This document shows, piece after piece, positions 48,004-59,044 of a DNA stretch of 64,000 nt (position 1 is its first letter; each line of letters begins with the position of its first letter). A program made the translations under genes and the position numbers. Under the pieces are notes generated by a model. That model saw nothing but the letters and a program-made list of their open reading frames with translations. It had not been told where the DNA came from and searched no databases. Source of the stretch: Darksidea phi (Eukaryota; Ascomycota; Dothideomycetes; Pleosporales; Lentitheciaceae); assembly GCA_030770425.1 (NCBI GenBank), contig JASJFT010000111.1, positions 1 through 64,000 of the forward strand. Reading direction: 5' to 3'.

Positions 48004-49442
48004 TCATGGCCTCAACCCAGCGACTTTGGTCTTCGCAAACCCGCAGACCACGTTCCAAACCAGGAACCATACGTTTGACGCATGCAGAATCCTTTCGCGC
48101 CCGTACGCCTCAGACAGCAGACCAATGACTAAAGGTCCGAACGCTGTAGTGAGAAGGTAGATAGAAAGAGTCATGGCGGCCTCCGTTGAGTTCATATCCA
48201 ACTCAATGGATATGGTGCTAAGAGTGGGCGCCATGATGGTCGATACCATGATGCGATTGAAGCCTGTCGCTGATAGGACGTCCGTTACGGCCCATTTCCG
48301 GCGAGTCGGCCAGTCCTAGGGTTTGAGGCTCCAAACTGTGGCGAGAAGGTCACCAGGAAGGGATCGTCAAGCTTCTCGGGAACAGGTACTTGAGAGACGG
48401 GCGTCGTCTGTAGAGTTGTTGGTGGCATTGAAGCAATTTCGTCACCGGGAACGGCAAGAGGTCCTGATTGCGTGCCGGGAGACGTATGGAGACCTGAGCA
48501 GCGCGGTCGTACATTCGCTGTATACATCCTGATTCCAATTCTCGGAGCAGTAGTAGGACCCATCATTGGCGGCTTCATGGCTGGACGAACGACATGGCGG
48601 TGGATGTTCTGGTCCACGTCCATCTTCCAGACCGTCACGATCTTGGTATCCTTCACCGCATTCCGTGAAACGTACGCACCCGTTATTCTTAAGCGCAAAG
48701 CAGAAGGCCTCCGGCGTCACACGGGCGATTTGCAATACGACGCCGTATACGAGCGCGTGGACGAAAACAAGTCGGTCTCCTCCGTCCTAGGCCAAGCGCT
48801 CATACGACCTCCACGATTGATGATGCTCCGTCCTCTTATCCAAAATCATCTGCGTTTTGAAAGCACGCACATACGGCTTCATGTACATTGTTCTTTCCAG
48901 TCTCGCAGAATTGTGAATACGACACTATAACCTCTCCGTGGAGCTCAGCGGCTTGCATTACATTGCTTTCGCACTTGGCGAGATAAGCGGCAGCCAACTC
49001 GGGGGCTGGGTCATGGATTTCTACCATCGGCGCCGCAAGTCTCAACGCGCCAACGATAGCGGCGAGCTTGAACCGGATCATCGCATTCCGCTCACATTCC
49101 CCAGCCTCTTCATGTGGCCTCTTGCACTCATTCTTTACGATTGGACCGCGCAATACCGCATCTCCATTGACTCGTAGTCGATATGGCCATCTTTCTTGTG
49201 GCATTTGGGCTGCAAGTTGGTGGGATGTCTATCGATGCATATGGCAACCATACCAGCAGTGCAATAGCAGCCTCGCCGCTTTCCCGTTTCCCCTGTTTGC
49301 ACCAAAAATGTATCGGGAATTGGGCTATGGTTGGGGCAATACCGTATTAGCGTTTGTGGGGTTGCCACTTGCATTGCTGGCAACGTTTGCTCTCTGGCGC
49401 CGGGGGAAGCAATTGAGGACGAAGGACACGTTGAGCGCGTAG
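48004..49442. pseudogene. MFS drug/polyamine transporter gene broken by an internal inversion
   Basis: The N-terminal part is on the minus strand: DDPFLVTFSPQFGASNPR (about 48380-48320), then after a frame break DWPTRRKWAVTDVLSATGF and TIMAPTLSTISIELDMNS, ending GFAKTK at about 48015. The rest runs on the plus strand from about 48470: GDVWRPEQRGRTFAVYILIP, GGFMAGRTTWRWMFWSTSIF, FRETYAPVILKRKAEGLRR, then, in shifted frames, YGFMYIVLSSLAEL with a TGA at 48914, LSGLHYIAFALGEISGSQLGG and KMYRELGYGWGNTVLAFVG. In an intact 12-helix MFS protein these pieces are collinear, with about 20 residues of helix 4 between GFAKTK and GDVWRPEQ; that segment was not found. Inversion, at least two frameshifts and a nonsense codon make it non-functional. 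Confidence 0.85.
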
Positions 49443-49868
49443 AGAAAATCTCGGTGATCAGAAAGAAGGTGCTGATGGCAAGCGTACAGCGTGCGATTCC
49501 ATTGTCGTATCTCCGATACAGAGTAACCCCACAAGGCTATGCGCTGCCATACTGGCCCTGCATGTTGCTGCAAGCTCAGCCTAGTCTTGTATTTTCCGCC
49601 AGCAACACCTCGTTAGTGGCATGGACCCCACAATGTACCTAACCTCTGGGTATGATATGCTACATGATCTGCGGGGCTCCATTGAATGCCGAAGGTGGGT
49701 TGTTATATGTTGTCAGTGTGGTCCAATCTGAGCTGCGTTCGGCGCTTTCGAGATATTGATACTTTGCGGCTAAATGACTGGGTTTCCCCATACAAAATGG
49801 GGCCGACGAAAGAAAGAACCAACACAGAACAGGCGATTCGAATTCTACGACGATAAAACTAGAACGAC
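49443..49868. other. intergenic, no gene seen
   Basis: 3' remnant of the MFS copy and promoter of the DUF8021-type gene. Nothing coding recognised. Confidence 0.4.
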
Positions 49869-50678
49869 ATGGCGCGCTCATTCCTTTGGGCAGGCGTGAC
49901 TTTCGCCTCCCAAGCCGTAGCAGCATGCACCCGCGCATCCCTCCAGGAAGTTACTGCCGCTTACCTTCAAGCGCAAGCCGCCGGGAAACCAAGCCTTCTT
50001 CCTCTCGCAACAAATGTTACATACCTCGAGAACGATGCGACCGTGGACATTGCCAAAAGCCTTTTAACCCAGGCCATCACCATCGATTTGAACCGTAGCC
50101 TCCATGACACCGAGGCATGCGCGACGTTCACCGAGATCACAGCAGCTACAAACAAACACCCCTACGTGATCGACACTAAACTTATGGTTGTTGGTGGCAA
50201 GATTACGCACATCGAATCCGTCATCGCGGACGACGGTGACTGGCTCTTCAACGCTAAAAATCACTTAACGTGGGCTTCCAAAGAGTCCTGGGACCCCATT
50301 CCAGCCGCCAAACGCGATACTCGTGCAGTCATCCAAGCGGCTGGCGATGCGTATCTTAATAGCTGGGGCGACGGCAAGGTGCCGGTTCCATATGGCACGC
50401 CCTGCGCCCGTCTCGAAGGTGGGATGTACACCGGAGACAAGAGCCCAACGACGAATACATGCAAGATGCCAGAATTCCCGCAACCGTTCAAGATTGTCAA
50501 GAGAAGCTACGTTGTGGATGAAGAGGGTGGCGGTGTGGCCATTTTTAATGAGTTTCCGTTCATTGACAAGACGAGGCCGAACGGAACGTCTAGTATGAAC
50601 TTGGTGAGAGTTGAAGAAGGAAAAATTAGATACATTCATGAGACTACCGTATGTGCGACGAGAAACTGTGGACGGTAA
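49869..50678 (+). CDS. secreted DUF8021-type protein
   Basis: Intronless, 269 residues. Signal peptide MARSFLWAGVTFASQAVA, then a Cys. The N-terminal half resembles SnoaL-like cone folds (LQEVTAAYLQAQAAGKPSLL, YVIDTKLMVVGGKITHIESVI). The second half (AAKRDTRAVIQAAGDAYLNSW shown in part, then YGTPCARLEGGMYTG) is a second copy of a similar fold, with paired cysteines. This tandem layout is that of secreted ascomycete proteins with DUF8021, whose activity is not known. The ending IRYIHETTVC fits a complete protein. Confidence 0.8.
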   Translation: MARSFLWAGVTFASQAVAACTRASLQEVTAAYLQAQAAGKPSLLPLATNVTYLENDATVDIAKSLLTQAITIDLNRSLHDTEACATFTEITAATNKHPYVIDTKLMVVGGKITHIESVIADDGDWLFNAKNHLTWASKESWDPIPAAKRDTRAVIQAAGDAYLNSWGDGKVPVPYGTPCARLEGGMYTGDKSPTTNTCKMPEFPQPFKIVKRSYVVDEEGGGVAIFNEFPFIDKTRPNGTSSMNLVRVEEGKIRYIHETTVCATRNCGR

Positions 50679-51928
50679 TGGGGCTTTGGAGGGACAAGTC
50701 TGGACCTAGAGTTTCGTGTTTACTTGTGCGTTTCTCTTTTGCGAGCTGTAGCGAAGAATCATGTCCGTTTGTGTGCATTGTCGAAGTCAGCGCCTACTAT
50801 TCAAAAACACAATAAACAAACCTTACAGCCTAGACACTTGGTGGTTGAAACCCGGCCCCAGACGTTTCTGACGCTTGTTGTTTGGTAGGTGAGAGAGTAT
50901 GATATTTTTTGCTTCCACTTACCAATGGCTCTTCCTACCGCTCACTAGTCATACGATGGCGCGTTCCAACTTCAGATCTTAGGCGGCTTCCCAAAGTCAA
51001 AACGAACAGCTTCGCCTTTTCAGACACTCTTGTGATGAGGCGCAACAATGCGCAGCTGTGATTTGACTTATGGCTGATGCTCGACACCAAAATAGCGACC
51101 AACTCGATCATCTCATCACAGCATTCGTCATGCGACTTGTTGAAGCGGCGAAAGTTTGGTCACGTTGGGTATCATGGTAAGGCGTCCCAGCCTACTGCCG
51201 CAGCCCGAAAAAGATCTGGGCACGTCGGAGGTTTCTACTAACGCAGCCGTGATCCCCGCTCGTTCCGCCAGTCTGAAACAACCCCTAGGAAATTATCGCG
51301 CCAGAACCGGAAATGACGACGGGCATAGGTGACGAAACTGGGATGGTTCCGAAGGTGTGTAGTGTTGTGTTCTAATGAGGAACATGGGTCGAGGAAACAC
51401 GAGTCATGATTAGCGGGAAAATCATAGGGCTGGTCCGCGCGAAGAGTGCCCGAATAAATGGGGTTCGAGGGTGCGGATGGAACCAAAGCTGTCGCTCAGG
51501 TCAATCCAGGTAGCGTACCGCTAGAAAGATATCACAGTTGTAAGAAAATGCTCCATTTAATACGTAAGGTTCATTCAACACTCTGACAAAACGGCCCGAG
51601 AAGAGCTGACGACTGTTTGTCCCCTTAGGCATCGCCTGCAGTTCCACTCCACGTGGGTCATACCAGTATGTCGGGTCTGCACCAATCCCTCCAGGTTCCA
51701 AAGGGGTTTCGAGCGCGCGCTAAGCACGGACTAGTTCGGGCGTTCTTCGCATCGGTGTTATGCTAATCTGGGTAGCAGGCCACTCGCGGTGGTGTTCGGT
51801 ATATCATGTCTACTACTTTCCGTCTGCAACTTTCGCTTCTTTTGTGCTGAGCTCACTTCATTTTGTTCCGTCCAATCTATGAGCGAAAGGCCGGGTTGAA
51901 CCTTACGCCCCCGCGAATGCGAGGGTGA
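50679..51928. other. intergenic with one weak minus-strand frame
   Basis: A minus-strand stretch at 51720-51501 reads like protein (TYWYDPRGVELQAMPKGTN, then GRFVRVLNEPYVLNG) and stops after VRYLD. No start or family could be assigned, so it is probably a remnant. The right end holds the promoter of the rhodopsin-domain gene. Confidence 0.35.
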
Positions 51929-53347
51929 ATGACTATGGGCCTGCGATTCCGTGACGACGGAGCTGACAAGGTCACTAATTATGTTGACCCATCGATTCAG
52001 TTGAATCTGGGGTTGTGGATGTTGTTTGCCGGTGCTACAGGGCTGCTACTTCTGAGGGTGTGGGTTAAGATTACACGGGGGCATGGCCTATGGTATGACG
52101 ACTACATCTTGATCACGTCATGGGTGAGTACGCTCTCCTGCAACACCTGAGCTTTGTCTAATGAGGCTATCACTAGCTGGTCCTTCTCATCAATGATGCC
52201 ATTATCTCCCACGAGTATGCCACCGGCTATGTCACGCAGAACGGCACAAAATGGGACGACCGAATGCACATCCTCATCAACATCACCTCCTGTGGTACTC
52301 TAATCGGTCAAGCGTGGTCGAAAACGGCCTTCGGTGTAACTCTCCTCAAGCTCGCGAACAAATGGCAGCAATACATACTCTGGTTTTGCATCGCGACTAT
52401 GAATGGATATATGCTCGCGAAGATAATTTTGCAATGGGCCAAACTTTGCGATGAGAAAAGCTACGATGTATGGTACCGGTTGGACTTTTGTGTTACTAAA
52501 AAGTGGCGGGACGATTTCAAGGAAGGGGGAAACGGTGAGTGCAGCCGCATCGACGCATACGGACGTTGTGTGTCAAGGACTGCCGATCACTAATGTCCCT
52601 ATTTGTAGTCTACAACATCATCATGGACTTCGTTTTCGCACTTTTCCCATGGGTGATAACCTGGAAATTGGATATGCGCAAAAAGGAAAAGATCGGCCTT
52701 TGCATCACGATGAGCTTGGGGATGGTCATTGCAGTTGTCTCCGCTATTAGAACAGGCTGGAAAGATTCCGGAAACAGACGGGACCCTGAATACTACTGTA
52801 AGTTTTTGCAACAACTCTGTCCGTGCACCGTCGCTATCATGCCAGTAAAAGCTAATGCATACTTTTCTTCAGGGCGCAACGCAATGTCAAACATCTGGTA
52901 AGTTGTACCATCATCCTTGACCCTATACGCTCGCTAACGCTCCCTCGCAGGTTCTCCTCCGAGGTCGCCGGTACAATAATGGTCCAATGCATTCCTGTCC
53001 TCCGCCCCTTCCTCCGGGACACCTCTAAACGGCTGTCCTCCAAACGCTCGTCTGCCAAACGCCCACCCTCCAAATCCTACGAACCTAGCCCTCTCAGCCG
53101 AACCTGGGAGAGGAGCTCAAACCGCACCAACATCCTGTCCTGCCACCAGAGCTCTATCGGTGGCTTTAATTTTGATTTCAAAGAGCCCATGGTCACGAGC
53201 ACATCGGGGATTGAGTTGACATCGTTAAGTGAAAAGAGGGATTTTGAGAAGGGTATTGACAGGGAGGAGTGGGAGAGGGGAGATGTAATGATGAGTATTG
53301 CTGAGGAGAATGATGACGAGAAAAGTTTGAGGGGAAGGGGTGCTTGA
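51929..53347 (+). CDS. rhodopsin-domain integral membrane protein (PTH11-like fold)
   Basis: Exons 51929-52123, 52177-52534, 52609-52797, 52873-52897 and 52951-53347 give about 387 residues. Exon 4 is only 25 nt; with it the text reads YYWRNAMSNIWFSSEVAGT. Seven hydrophobic segments are visible (for example LGLWMLFAGATGLLLL, LVLLINDAIISHEYA, YNIIMDFVFALFPWVI, MSLGMVIAVVSAI). The motif YDDYILITSW after helix 1 and the CFG-less loop region fit the large fungal-specific rhodopsin_dom family of plasma-membrane proteins. Some members act as surface sensors or G-protein-coupled receptors; most are unstudied. The cytosolic tail is Ser/Arg-rich, then acidic. Confidence 0.9.
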
Positions 53348-53649
53348 GAAGAGTCGCCTTGCAGTCCCTAAAGTCGGCATCATTTAGCGACACCATTTGG
53401 AGAACAGCCTGACGCCGACTTTGTTTGACGTCTTCAGGATATGCGGGCGATGATGGGTTCCTGTAAGAATGAATGGCCAAAAGTGGACGTTATGATCTAA
53501 ATTCTCGGCGTGGCTCGTAGCATATTGTTCATTTCCTCGCGTATGTAGAACTGCTCAATCCCAAACACTAATGATTTTCGGAAAGCTATTGGCTACCATA
53601 ATCTATCGAGCATACGTGTAATGACGAAAAACCATCAGTAGCCCACCTC

Positions 53650-54445
53650 TCAGCGCTCGGTAGCTCGCAGCTCCTCGAGCTTGATCCCGATAACCTCCCG
53701 CAGCCACGGACGATGGGTCACCCAAGCATCGAAGTCGCCGAAGCCGTGCCACTTCCAGCCGCTGTACTGCATAAAGGCCAGGCGCTCCGCGATACACCTA
53801 TCCTTGGTTAAAACATCCAATCCCTTTTTGCGCAAATTTCAATGAAATATGAATCCGAACTTACACAAAGAACGAGTCTTGCTTGCTCACTGTCAAGCTC
53901 AGGACGACGTCAATATCCGCGTACGTAAGCTCGTCCCTCTTAAGCTTCCGCCAATAGAAGTTGAAAATATCCTGCACATACCGATCCATACCCAGCATCT
54001 TACCGACTCTCACAACCGCCAGGTCTTTTTTCATATCATGCAGGATCTCGAGGTATGGAGCTTGCGGCAGAGTCCAGATATCCTCTAACCAGCCGAGGAA
54101 GTGCCTGATAGGACTCGGGTGCAAAGCGATCAGCACGAACTTGGGCACTGCTGGATCCGAGTGGTCGATTAGAGAGGCCTTGCTGGATGCTGCGCGAAAG
54201 ACGTCGATGGGGACCTTGAAGGTTTCAGAACCAGAGATTATGTGGAGGAGTAAACTGTTGCTGAGACGGCGACGCCGCATGTAGGTGAAGTGACGGATGT
54301 CGGCGTCTTGCTGCGTGGGATCGAGGGGAAGAGCCGGGTTTGGAACGAGCGACGACAAGCGCGGGGTAGTGCTCGGAAGTGCTAGTGCGATGGATGGGGG
54401 ACGAGGGGGGAGAGGGTGCATGCCGATGGTGCTTGTTGTGGACAC
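53650..54445 (-). CDS. BTB-like protein, short form (family member C)
   Basis: Exons 54445-53865 and 53797-53650 (67-nt intron, donor GTAAGT) give about 242 residues; the join reads KQDSFFVCIAERLAF. A Pro-rich start is followed by LLLHIISGSETFKVPIDVFRAAS (shown in part elsewhere), the BTB-like first element with VPIDVF, then FLGWLEDIW, GKMLGMDRYVQDIFNFYWRK and a last helix pair ending in WVTHRPWLREVIG. The order matches the neighbouring gene at 54.9 kb (WAKLKRDPLT versus WRKLKRDELT), so the two are tandem duplicates. It lacks the charged tail. Function unknown. Confidence 0.75.
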
Positions 54446-54887
54446 GGTACTGACCGGGCGCTGGATGGGATTAGTGTCGTGTCAGGCGTGAGTAATTCCG
54501 TGGTTCATAGATAATAATATACCTTTTTGGGTTGATTCTGGAATTGATCGAGTCGTTAGATGCTATGCTTCATAAAATGCTAGGTTATATAGATATAGTA
54601 ATGAGGGTGACCGTGGTAGGCCAAGGCTACTTCTTGAACCGTGATCGAAGATCTTGCAGAATGTCACTGGGTGCCATGTATTACGCAGGGCATACTTTGA
54701 GCAGAAAAGGTGCTTTGAAAAGGCCGCAGATTTAAACCATGTGCAGGTCGCAAGTACAATCCAGCAACGAAGCACTGTTACTCGAGATTAATCAAACTCA
54801 ATTGACCAGCCGTCTAAGTGGAGCATGTTAAAAACCCCCTCTCCTTCCACTATTAAAAAAATGAAGTTTAATCGCCGGTGATGCATT
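54446..54887. other. intergenic between tandem BTB-like genes
   Basis: Promoter side of member C and 3' flank of member B. AT-rich in places; no coding signal. Confidence 0.45.
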
Positions 54888-55955
54888 CTAGGCGCCACAG
54901 CCACGACGGAAAATGAGCCGTGCTTCCTCCGCGGTCACCGTATTAACACGCGCACTGTTGAGCCTCCGCTGCAACTGCTCCCTCATTTCCTTCTCCCTTC
55001 GACGTCTTTCTTCCCGCTCTTTCTTCACCTCATCGCTATTTTTGCGAGCCATCGCGTGCTGCTCATCTAAAAGCTTCTTCGCCATCTTTTCTGTAGCTAT
55101 GAGTTCTGCCTTTTGCTCAAACTTTTGTTTCTTTTCCTCTTTCGCCTCCTTTTTAGTGCGGTGTTCTGAAAGGAGCTGCTGGTACTGCGGCTTGAGAACC
55201 TCGCGGATGCGTGGGCAGCGGTTCATCCAGTCCACTAACTCTGGGTCCTCTGTGTTGCGCTCGCCATGTATGAGTTCATTGGCGAGGCGGTGGACTACGC
55301 ATTTGAGGAGGGGAAAGGCGGGGCTTGGTGCCGCGCGATCGATGGCAACGAGTTGCGGAAGTGTGAGTGGGTCGCGCTTGAGCTTTGCCCAGCACAACTT
55401 GATAACATGACTGACGGCGTTGTCCATGCCGAGTATTGTAGCCACAGCGATCATGTTAACATCTTGCGCGAAGTTTCCCTGCGATGAAAGACAGTAAGCC
55501 TTGACCTTCTTACAGGTGGTCTTCATCCAGGTGGCAATCAGCTTCAACGCGTCTTTGTACAGCCTATTACTAATATTCATGTGGACAAGCGGCTGCAGTG
55601 GCGGATTAAGATACAGATTACGCGCTTCCTGTGAGGCTGCAAGTAACAAGCGAAGCGGAACATCCGCGACGAATTCGTTGTCGATGGTTAATCGAACAAC
55701 GGAGCCTTCGAGGAGCCGCTGGCGGTTGGCCCGGGATAGATTGAGGAAGTCGTCGACGTCAAGGACGAAGTCATGGATATCTTGCGGCAGTCTGCCCGTA
55801 ATGGGGTCATACCATTGCACCGGAGCTTTCGTAGCTGGTGTCAATTGTGCCCTGACCTTTGGTTTCTTCTTTCCGTTGTACATGGTCGGGAAGCTCAGTG
55901 TAGGTGGAGGAGGAACGCCGCTAGTCGTTCGCGAGCCATTGTTTCTATTCGACAT
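54888..55955 (-). CDS. BTB-like protein with charged coiled-coil tail (family member B)
   Basis: Single exon, 355 residues, start MSNRNNGSRTTSGVPPPP. The first BTB-like element reads RLLEGSVVRLTIDNEFVADV, then PLRLLLAASQEARNLY. Next come LIATWMKTTCKKVKAYC, ATILGMDNAVSHVIKLCWAK, and a helix LLKCVVHRLANELI with DWMNRCPRIREVL. From about residue 265 on the protein is a continuous Lys/Glu/Arg-rich coiled coil. This is the member closest to the BTB/POZ pattern and the best one for defining the family. It stands in tandem with member C. No signal peptide; presumably cytosolic or nuclear. Confidence 0.78.
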   Translation of the reverse strand: MSNRNNGSRTTSGVPPPPTLSFPTMYNGKKKPKVRAQLTPATKAPVQWYDPITGRLPQDIHDFVLDVDDFLNLSRANRQRLLEGSVVRLTIDNEFVADVPLRLLLAASQEARNLYLNPPLQPLVHMNISNRLYKDALKLIATWMKTTCKKVKAYCLSSQGNFAQDVNMIAVATILGMDNAVSHVIKLCWAKLKRDPLTLPQLVAIDRAAPSPAFPLLKCVVHRLANELIHGERNTEDPELVDWMNRCPRIREVLKPQYQQLLSEHRTKKEAKEEKKQKFEQKAELIATEKMAKKLLDEQHAMARKNSDEVKKEREERRRREKEMREQLQRRLNSARVNTVTAEEARLIFRRGCGA

Positions 55956-56765
55956 GGCGATTGATCGAGGGTATATTCTGATGGCTTGAGCTAAATAAGT
56001 AATTTCGGTAAGTAGTCAAATTCTGCGCAAGCATCGAGGGTAGCAAACTGTCTTCCTGTGGAGAGAGCAAATATACTTACGACTGTAATGGGGAATATAG
56101 CTAATGGCGAAGCTACCACTGTATAGAAACTAGAAGGGAAATCCTTATAAATAGCTGGGGCTGAGAAAGATCGATTCGGGAGCGGGCGAGCTTATTTAAT
56201 ATATATGAGAAAGACTACAGCCGAGTGACCCGAGAAACGCACAGATCCGCGCGGAGGTGAACTGGGAGTGCTCAAGTTTGAGTGACGTCAAATGCCTGCA
56301 GCGCACTGGAAATTGACTGAAGATTAATGGTTGTCTCTAGTCAAGAGATATCATTATCCGTAGGTTCTGTGAACGCAATACCAGTTACCGGCTTGCTTAT
56401 TTGAGTTTGGCAGGAAAACTCGCGTATTGGGCGTACTAGTTGTAAAACGCATCTTCACGCGTCCCTGATTTGGCCAGTAAGAACAACTCAACTAAACGGT
56501 TCTTTCTTGATGTTAACAAGATCTACCCGATCTAAGAAATGTAGAAGTTAAATTGCCCAGAGGTGACGGTAACGAATTCTGGGGCTGATTGAATCTTTAC
56601 AATTAATCCTTCAATAAAACCTCTCCTCAAGATCGCGTAATGTCTGCTGTCCCAAACGCGCTCATTCAGTTATCCTTATCATCAAAGCCTGTTCTCGCTC
56701 AATCTAAGAAGAGCTCTAGCGACTACAGACTTTAGGCTAACTCTATCAACCGCTTTGCTTGCAGA
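55956..56765. other. intergenic, no gene seen
   Basis: Promoter of member B and 3' flank of the F-box/LRR gene; no coding or repeat signal recognised. Confidence 0.45.
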
Positions 56766-58346
56766 TTAAACGTGCTGCCAACGCCGTCCCCTCTCCCCAT
56801 TCTGCGAACTGAAAGCAATACCAGCACCTTCGAGTAGCTGGTTAAGCGTACCATCCTGATATAGCGCCGATCTGAAACACTCCCTCCAATTCTTCTTCGT
56901 CTCGTCACCTTCGCTCATCTCTATGTCCTCATCATTCGAATCTCCCCCCTCCTGCAGTCGCTCATCTATCTCATCTGCCCACTCCTCATTGTTTGCTTCT
57001 GCCCAGTTTATGACCTTCGTCAAGTTAGGCAGGTCGTCCTGCTTCCGAAGGATACCTTCGACAAGGTACCGCTCTAAAACCTGGGTACCATCGATAAGCT
57101 CCAAAGACTGAAGGCTCGTAGGAAGCTTGCATTGCATGAAGCTTTTGCTAACCTCGAAAAACGCCTCTTGCGGCGCTATAATGCGGTGTAGCTGATGAAG
57201 GTGTGCGAGCGATATTATGCATCGCACACCGATGAGACATTGAATTTCGGCCCTCATCGTGTCGATTATGAGAGTTTCGACAGAACCGCTTTTGATATAG
57301 CGAGTAAGCCTGTCATAAGATCCGTCATGTTCCCACCCATGTTCCCAGTGTGGCTCACAGGACGTGAGTCGAATGGACAATGTCTTCAGCTTAGGCAGGC
57401 GCTTGATGAGAGTCTCAAGATAACGATGAAAGGAGGTATTTGCGCTGTCAATAAAGGAGACATCAACGTCGATTGTGAGCGTGCGGACCCTGGATTGGAG
57501 CCCATCATCAAATAGAGCGATGGAACCCGGGATGTTCGCATGTTGTTTGTTCTGCAGCGCAAAGTGTACTGAGGAGATTCTCGACAAGCAGAAAATGGGC
57601 CAAGGAATAAGCGAGTCAGTGGTGAAAGAGGTCAGGCTCGACAGGCCAGGTATCTTCGTGGAGTCGAAAGCTTTGGACGGCGTTCCAAACCAGTCCTCGA
57701 GTAACAAAGGCTGTGTCTGGTAATGCCTGTTCTGTTCGGTCATGCCAACGCCATTGTACGCTTTGATGTTGATATCTTGCAGATTTGGTGCTGCAGCCAT
57801 GATAAGACCGACGAGAGCGGGGCGGTAACCTGATTTGATCAACTTCTTCCATGGGTTATTGATGAAGCTTTTATCCCGAATGAAATCCTTGATAGACATG
57901 TAGACCTCTTTCCAACTACACCCACATTCGCCTTTAGCCCATTGGTAGCCAGTTATGCACTCGTGACTGTGCGTTGTGCACTGGTTCCAGACTTGCAAAT
58001 CTAAACTCTTAATGAAGCTGGCGAGCTCCGGACGCCTGGTGATCGTCCGCAAAAACACTGCAATGCGATAGTGATCCCAGGTCCGATCTCCATTGGCTGG
58101 ATTAATGAAATTTCCAATGGAATCAGAACTCGCGCGAAGTAAAGGAGATGTATACAAAGCTTCCTCGCCGATGCGTTGAAACTTCCGACTTATCAGACAG
58201 AAAGGTAGAATTTCGCTGTTGCTGCTGGAAGCATCCTTCTGTCCGTGGTTCTTTGTGATATAGTTGGCAACTGACAGGAGCAGTTCTTCCGGAAGGCCAT
58301 CGAGACACGGCTCAGCGTTAAGTACTGGTAGCATGTTGGCCACCAT
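56766..58346 (-). CDS. F-box/LRR-like protein
   Basis: Single exon, about 526 residues from MVANMLPVLNAEPC; an in-frame ATG lies 43 codons upstream, but that text (basic, Arg-rich) looks like leader. The F-box is CLDGLPEELLLSVANYI, then FCLISRKFQRIGEEALYTSPL. Irregular leucine-rich stretches follow (PELASFIKSLDLQVW, AAPNLQDINIKAYNG, RVRTLTIDVDVSF, RLPKLKTLSIRL, SGSVETLIIDTM, TSLQSLELIDGTQ). The C-terminal part is acidic (EDIEMSEGDE). It should be an SCF-type substrate receptor. It sits inside a cluster of BTB-like genes and is oriented like most of them. Confidence 0.82.
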   Translation of the reverse strand: MVANMLPVLNAEPCLDGLPEELLLSVANYITKNHGQKDASSSNSEILPFCLISRKFQRIGEEALYTSPLLRASSDSIGNFINPANGDRTWDHYRIAVFLRTITRRPELASFIKSLDLQVWNQCTTHSHECITGYQWAKGECGCSWKEVYMSIKDFIRDKSFINNPWKKLIKSGYRPALVGLIMAAAPNLQDINIKAYNGVGMTEQNRHYQTQPLLLEDWFGTPSKAFDSTKIPGLSSLTSFTTDSLIPWPIFCLSRISSVHFALQNKQHANIPGSIALFDDGLQSRVRTLTIDVDVSFIDSANTSFHRYLETLIKRLPKLKTLSIRLTSCEPHWEHGWEHDGSYDRLTRYIKSGSVETLIIDTMRAEIQCLIGVRCIISLAHLHQLHRIIAPQEAFFEVSKSFMQCKLPTSLQSLELIDGTQVLERYLVEGILRKQDDLPNLTKVINWAEANNEEWADEIDERLQEGGDSNDEDIEMSEGDETKKNWRECFRSALYQDGTLNQLLEGAGIAFSSQNGERGRRWQHV

Positions 58347-58743
58347 GGATATTCGTGTTCGAATGTTGTAGAGTCTATGCCTGCGAATGTCAGTTTGGTT
58401 CGGTTGATGCTCCCGGTAAGTGGAGCAGGATTTTCGTTCGCTGATGTTGATTGTTATGCGCATAGGTCGTACCATACGCTAGTCCCTAAACGGGCTAGGG
58501 CGTTGACGTAGAAGGGATTAGTTGACCTAGGAACAGTTGACTGACCTCACCTAAGTCCGTGCCACTCCACTTAAGGCAACATTGCGACATCGAGACGCAA
58601 TCTAATGCCACAAGGTGTGGCTTCGGAAGATGGCATGTTGGTGCATCCAAAGGAACTCTTCAAGGCGAATGGAATACTTGCTATCAACAGATATATAGTA
58701 GTCATTATCATCCGCGGCTCAAGGCGGCGGTAGATCTTTGTCC

Positions 58744-58941
58744 ATGTTCTTCACTTTTCCTATTCTCCTACTCGTTCTCAGTTTCATCGTCGCTTTGCTT
58801 TGGGCTGGAATTGCTAGATCAACATGGACGCATCCGGATAGAGTGTTGGGATTTAATCAATACTGGGCCTCGACCCGTCAATTTATTCTAGATACTTTGC
58901 TATCAATCGCATTTCGAAGGAACCTGCAGGAGCCTACATGA
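58744..58941 (+). CDS. possible small single-pass membrane protein
   Basis: 65 codons from ATG: a hydrophobic start MFFTFPILLLVLSFIVALLW (signal anchor or signal peptide) and a short polar tail (STWTHPDRVLGFNQYW). No homologue recognised and no introns. It lies in the 0.7-kb gap upstream of the F-box gene and may be chance. Confidence 0.25.
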   Translation: MFFTFPILLLVLSFIVALLWAGIARSTWTHPDRVLGFNQYWASTRQFILDTLLSIAFRRNLQEPT

Positions 58942-59044
58942 GTGAACTTGTAACGATAGCTAGGTGCAGCAGTATGACAGCGACCTCTATCGGACTCAGC
59001 CCATACGCGTAGCTTCAAACGCTGGGATTATCATGTATGCGACC

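Noticed and set aside
48285..48698. Minus-strand 137-codon frame taken as a gene of its own
   Set aside because: Its last third is the N-terminus of the inverted MFS piece; the first part is antisense to the plus-strand MFS segment.
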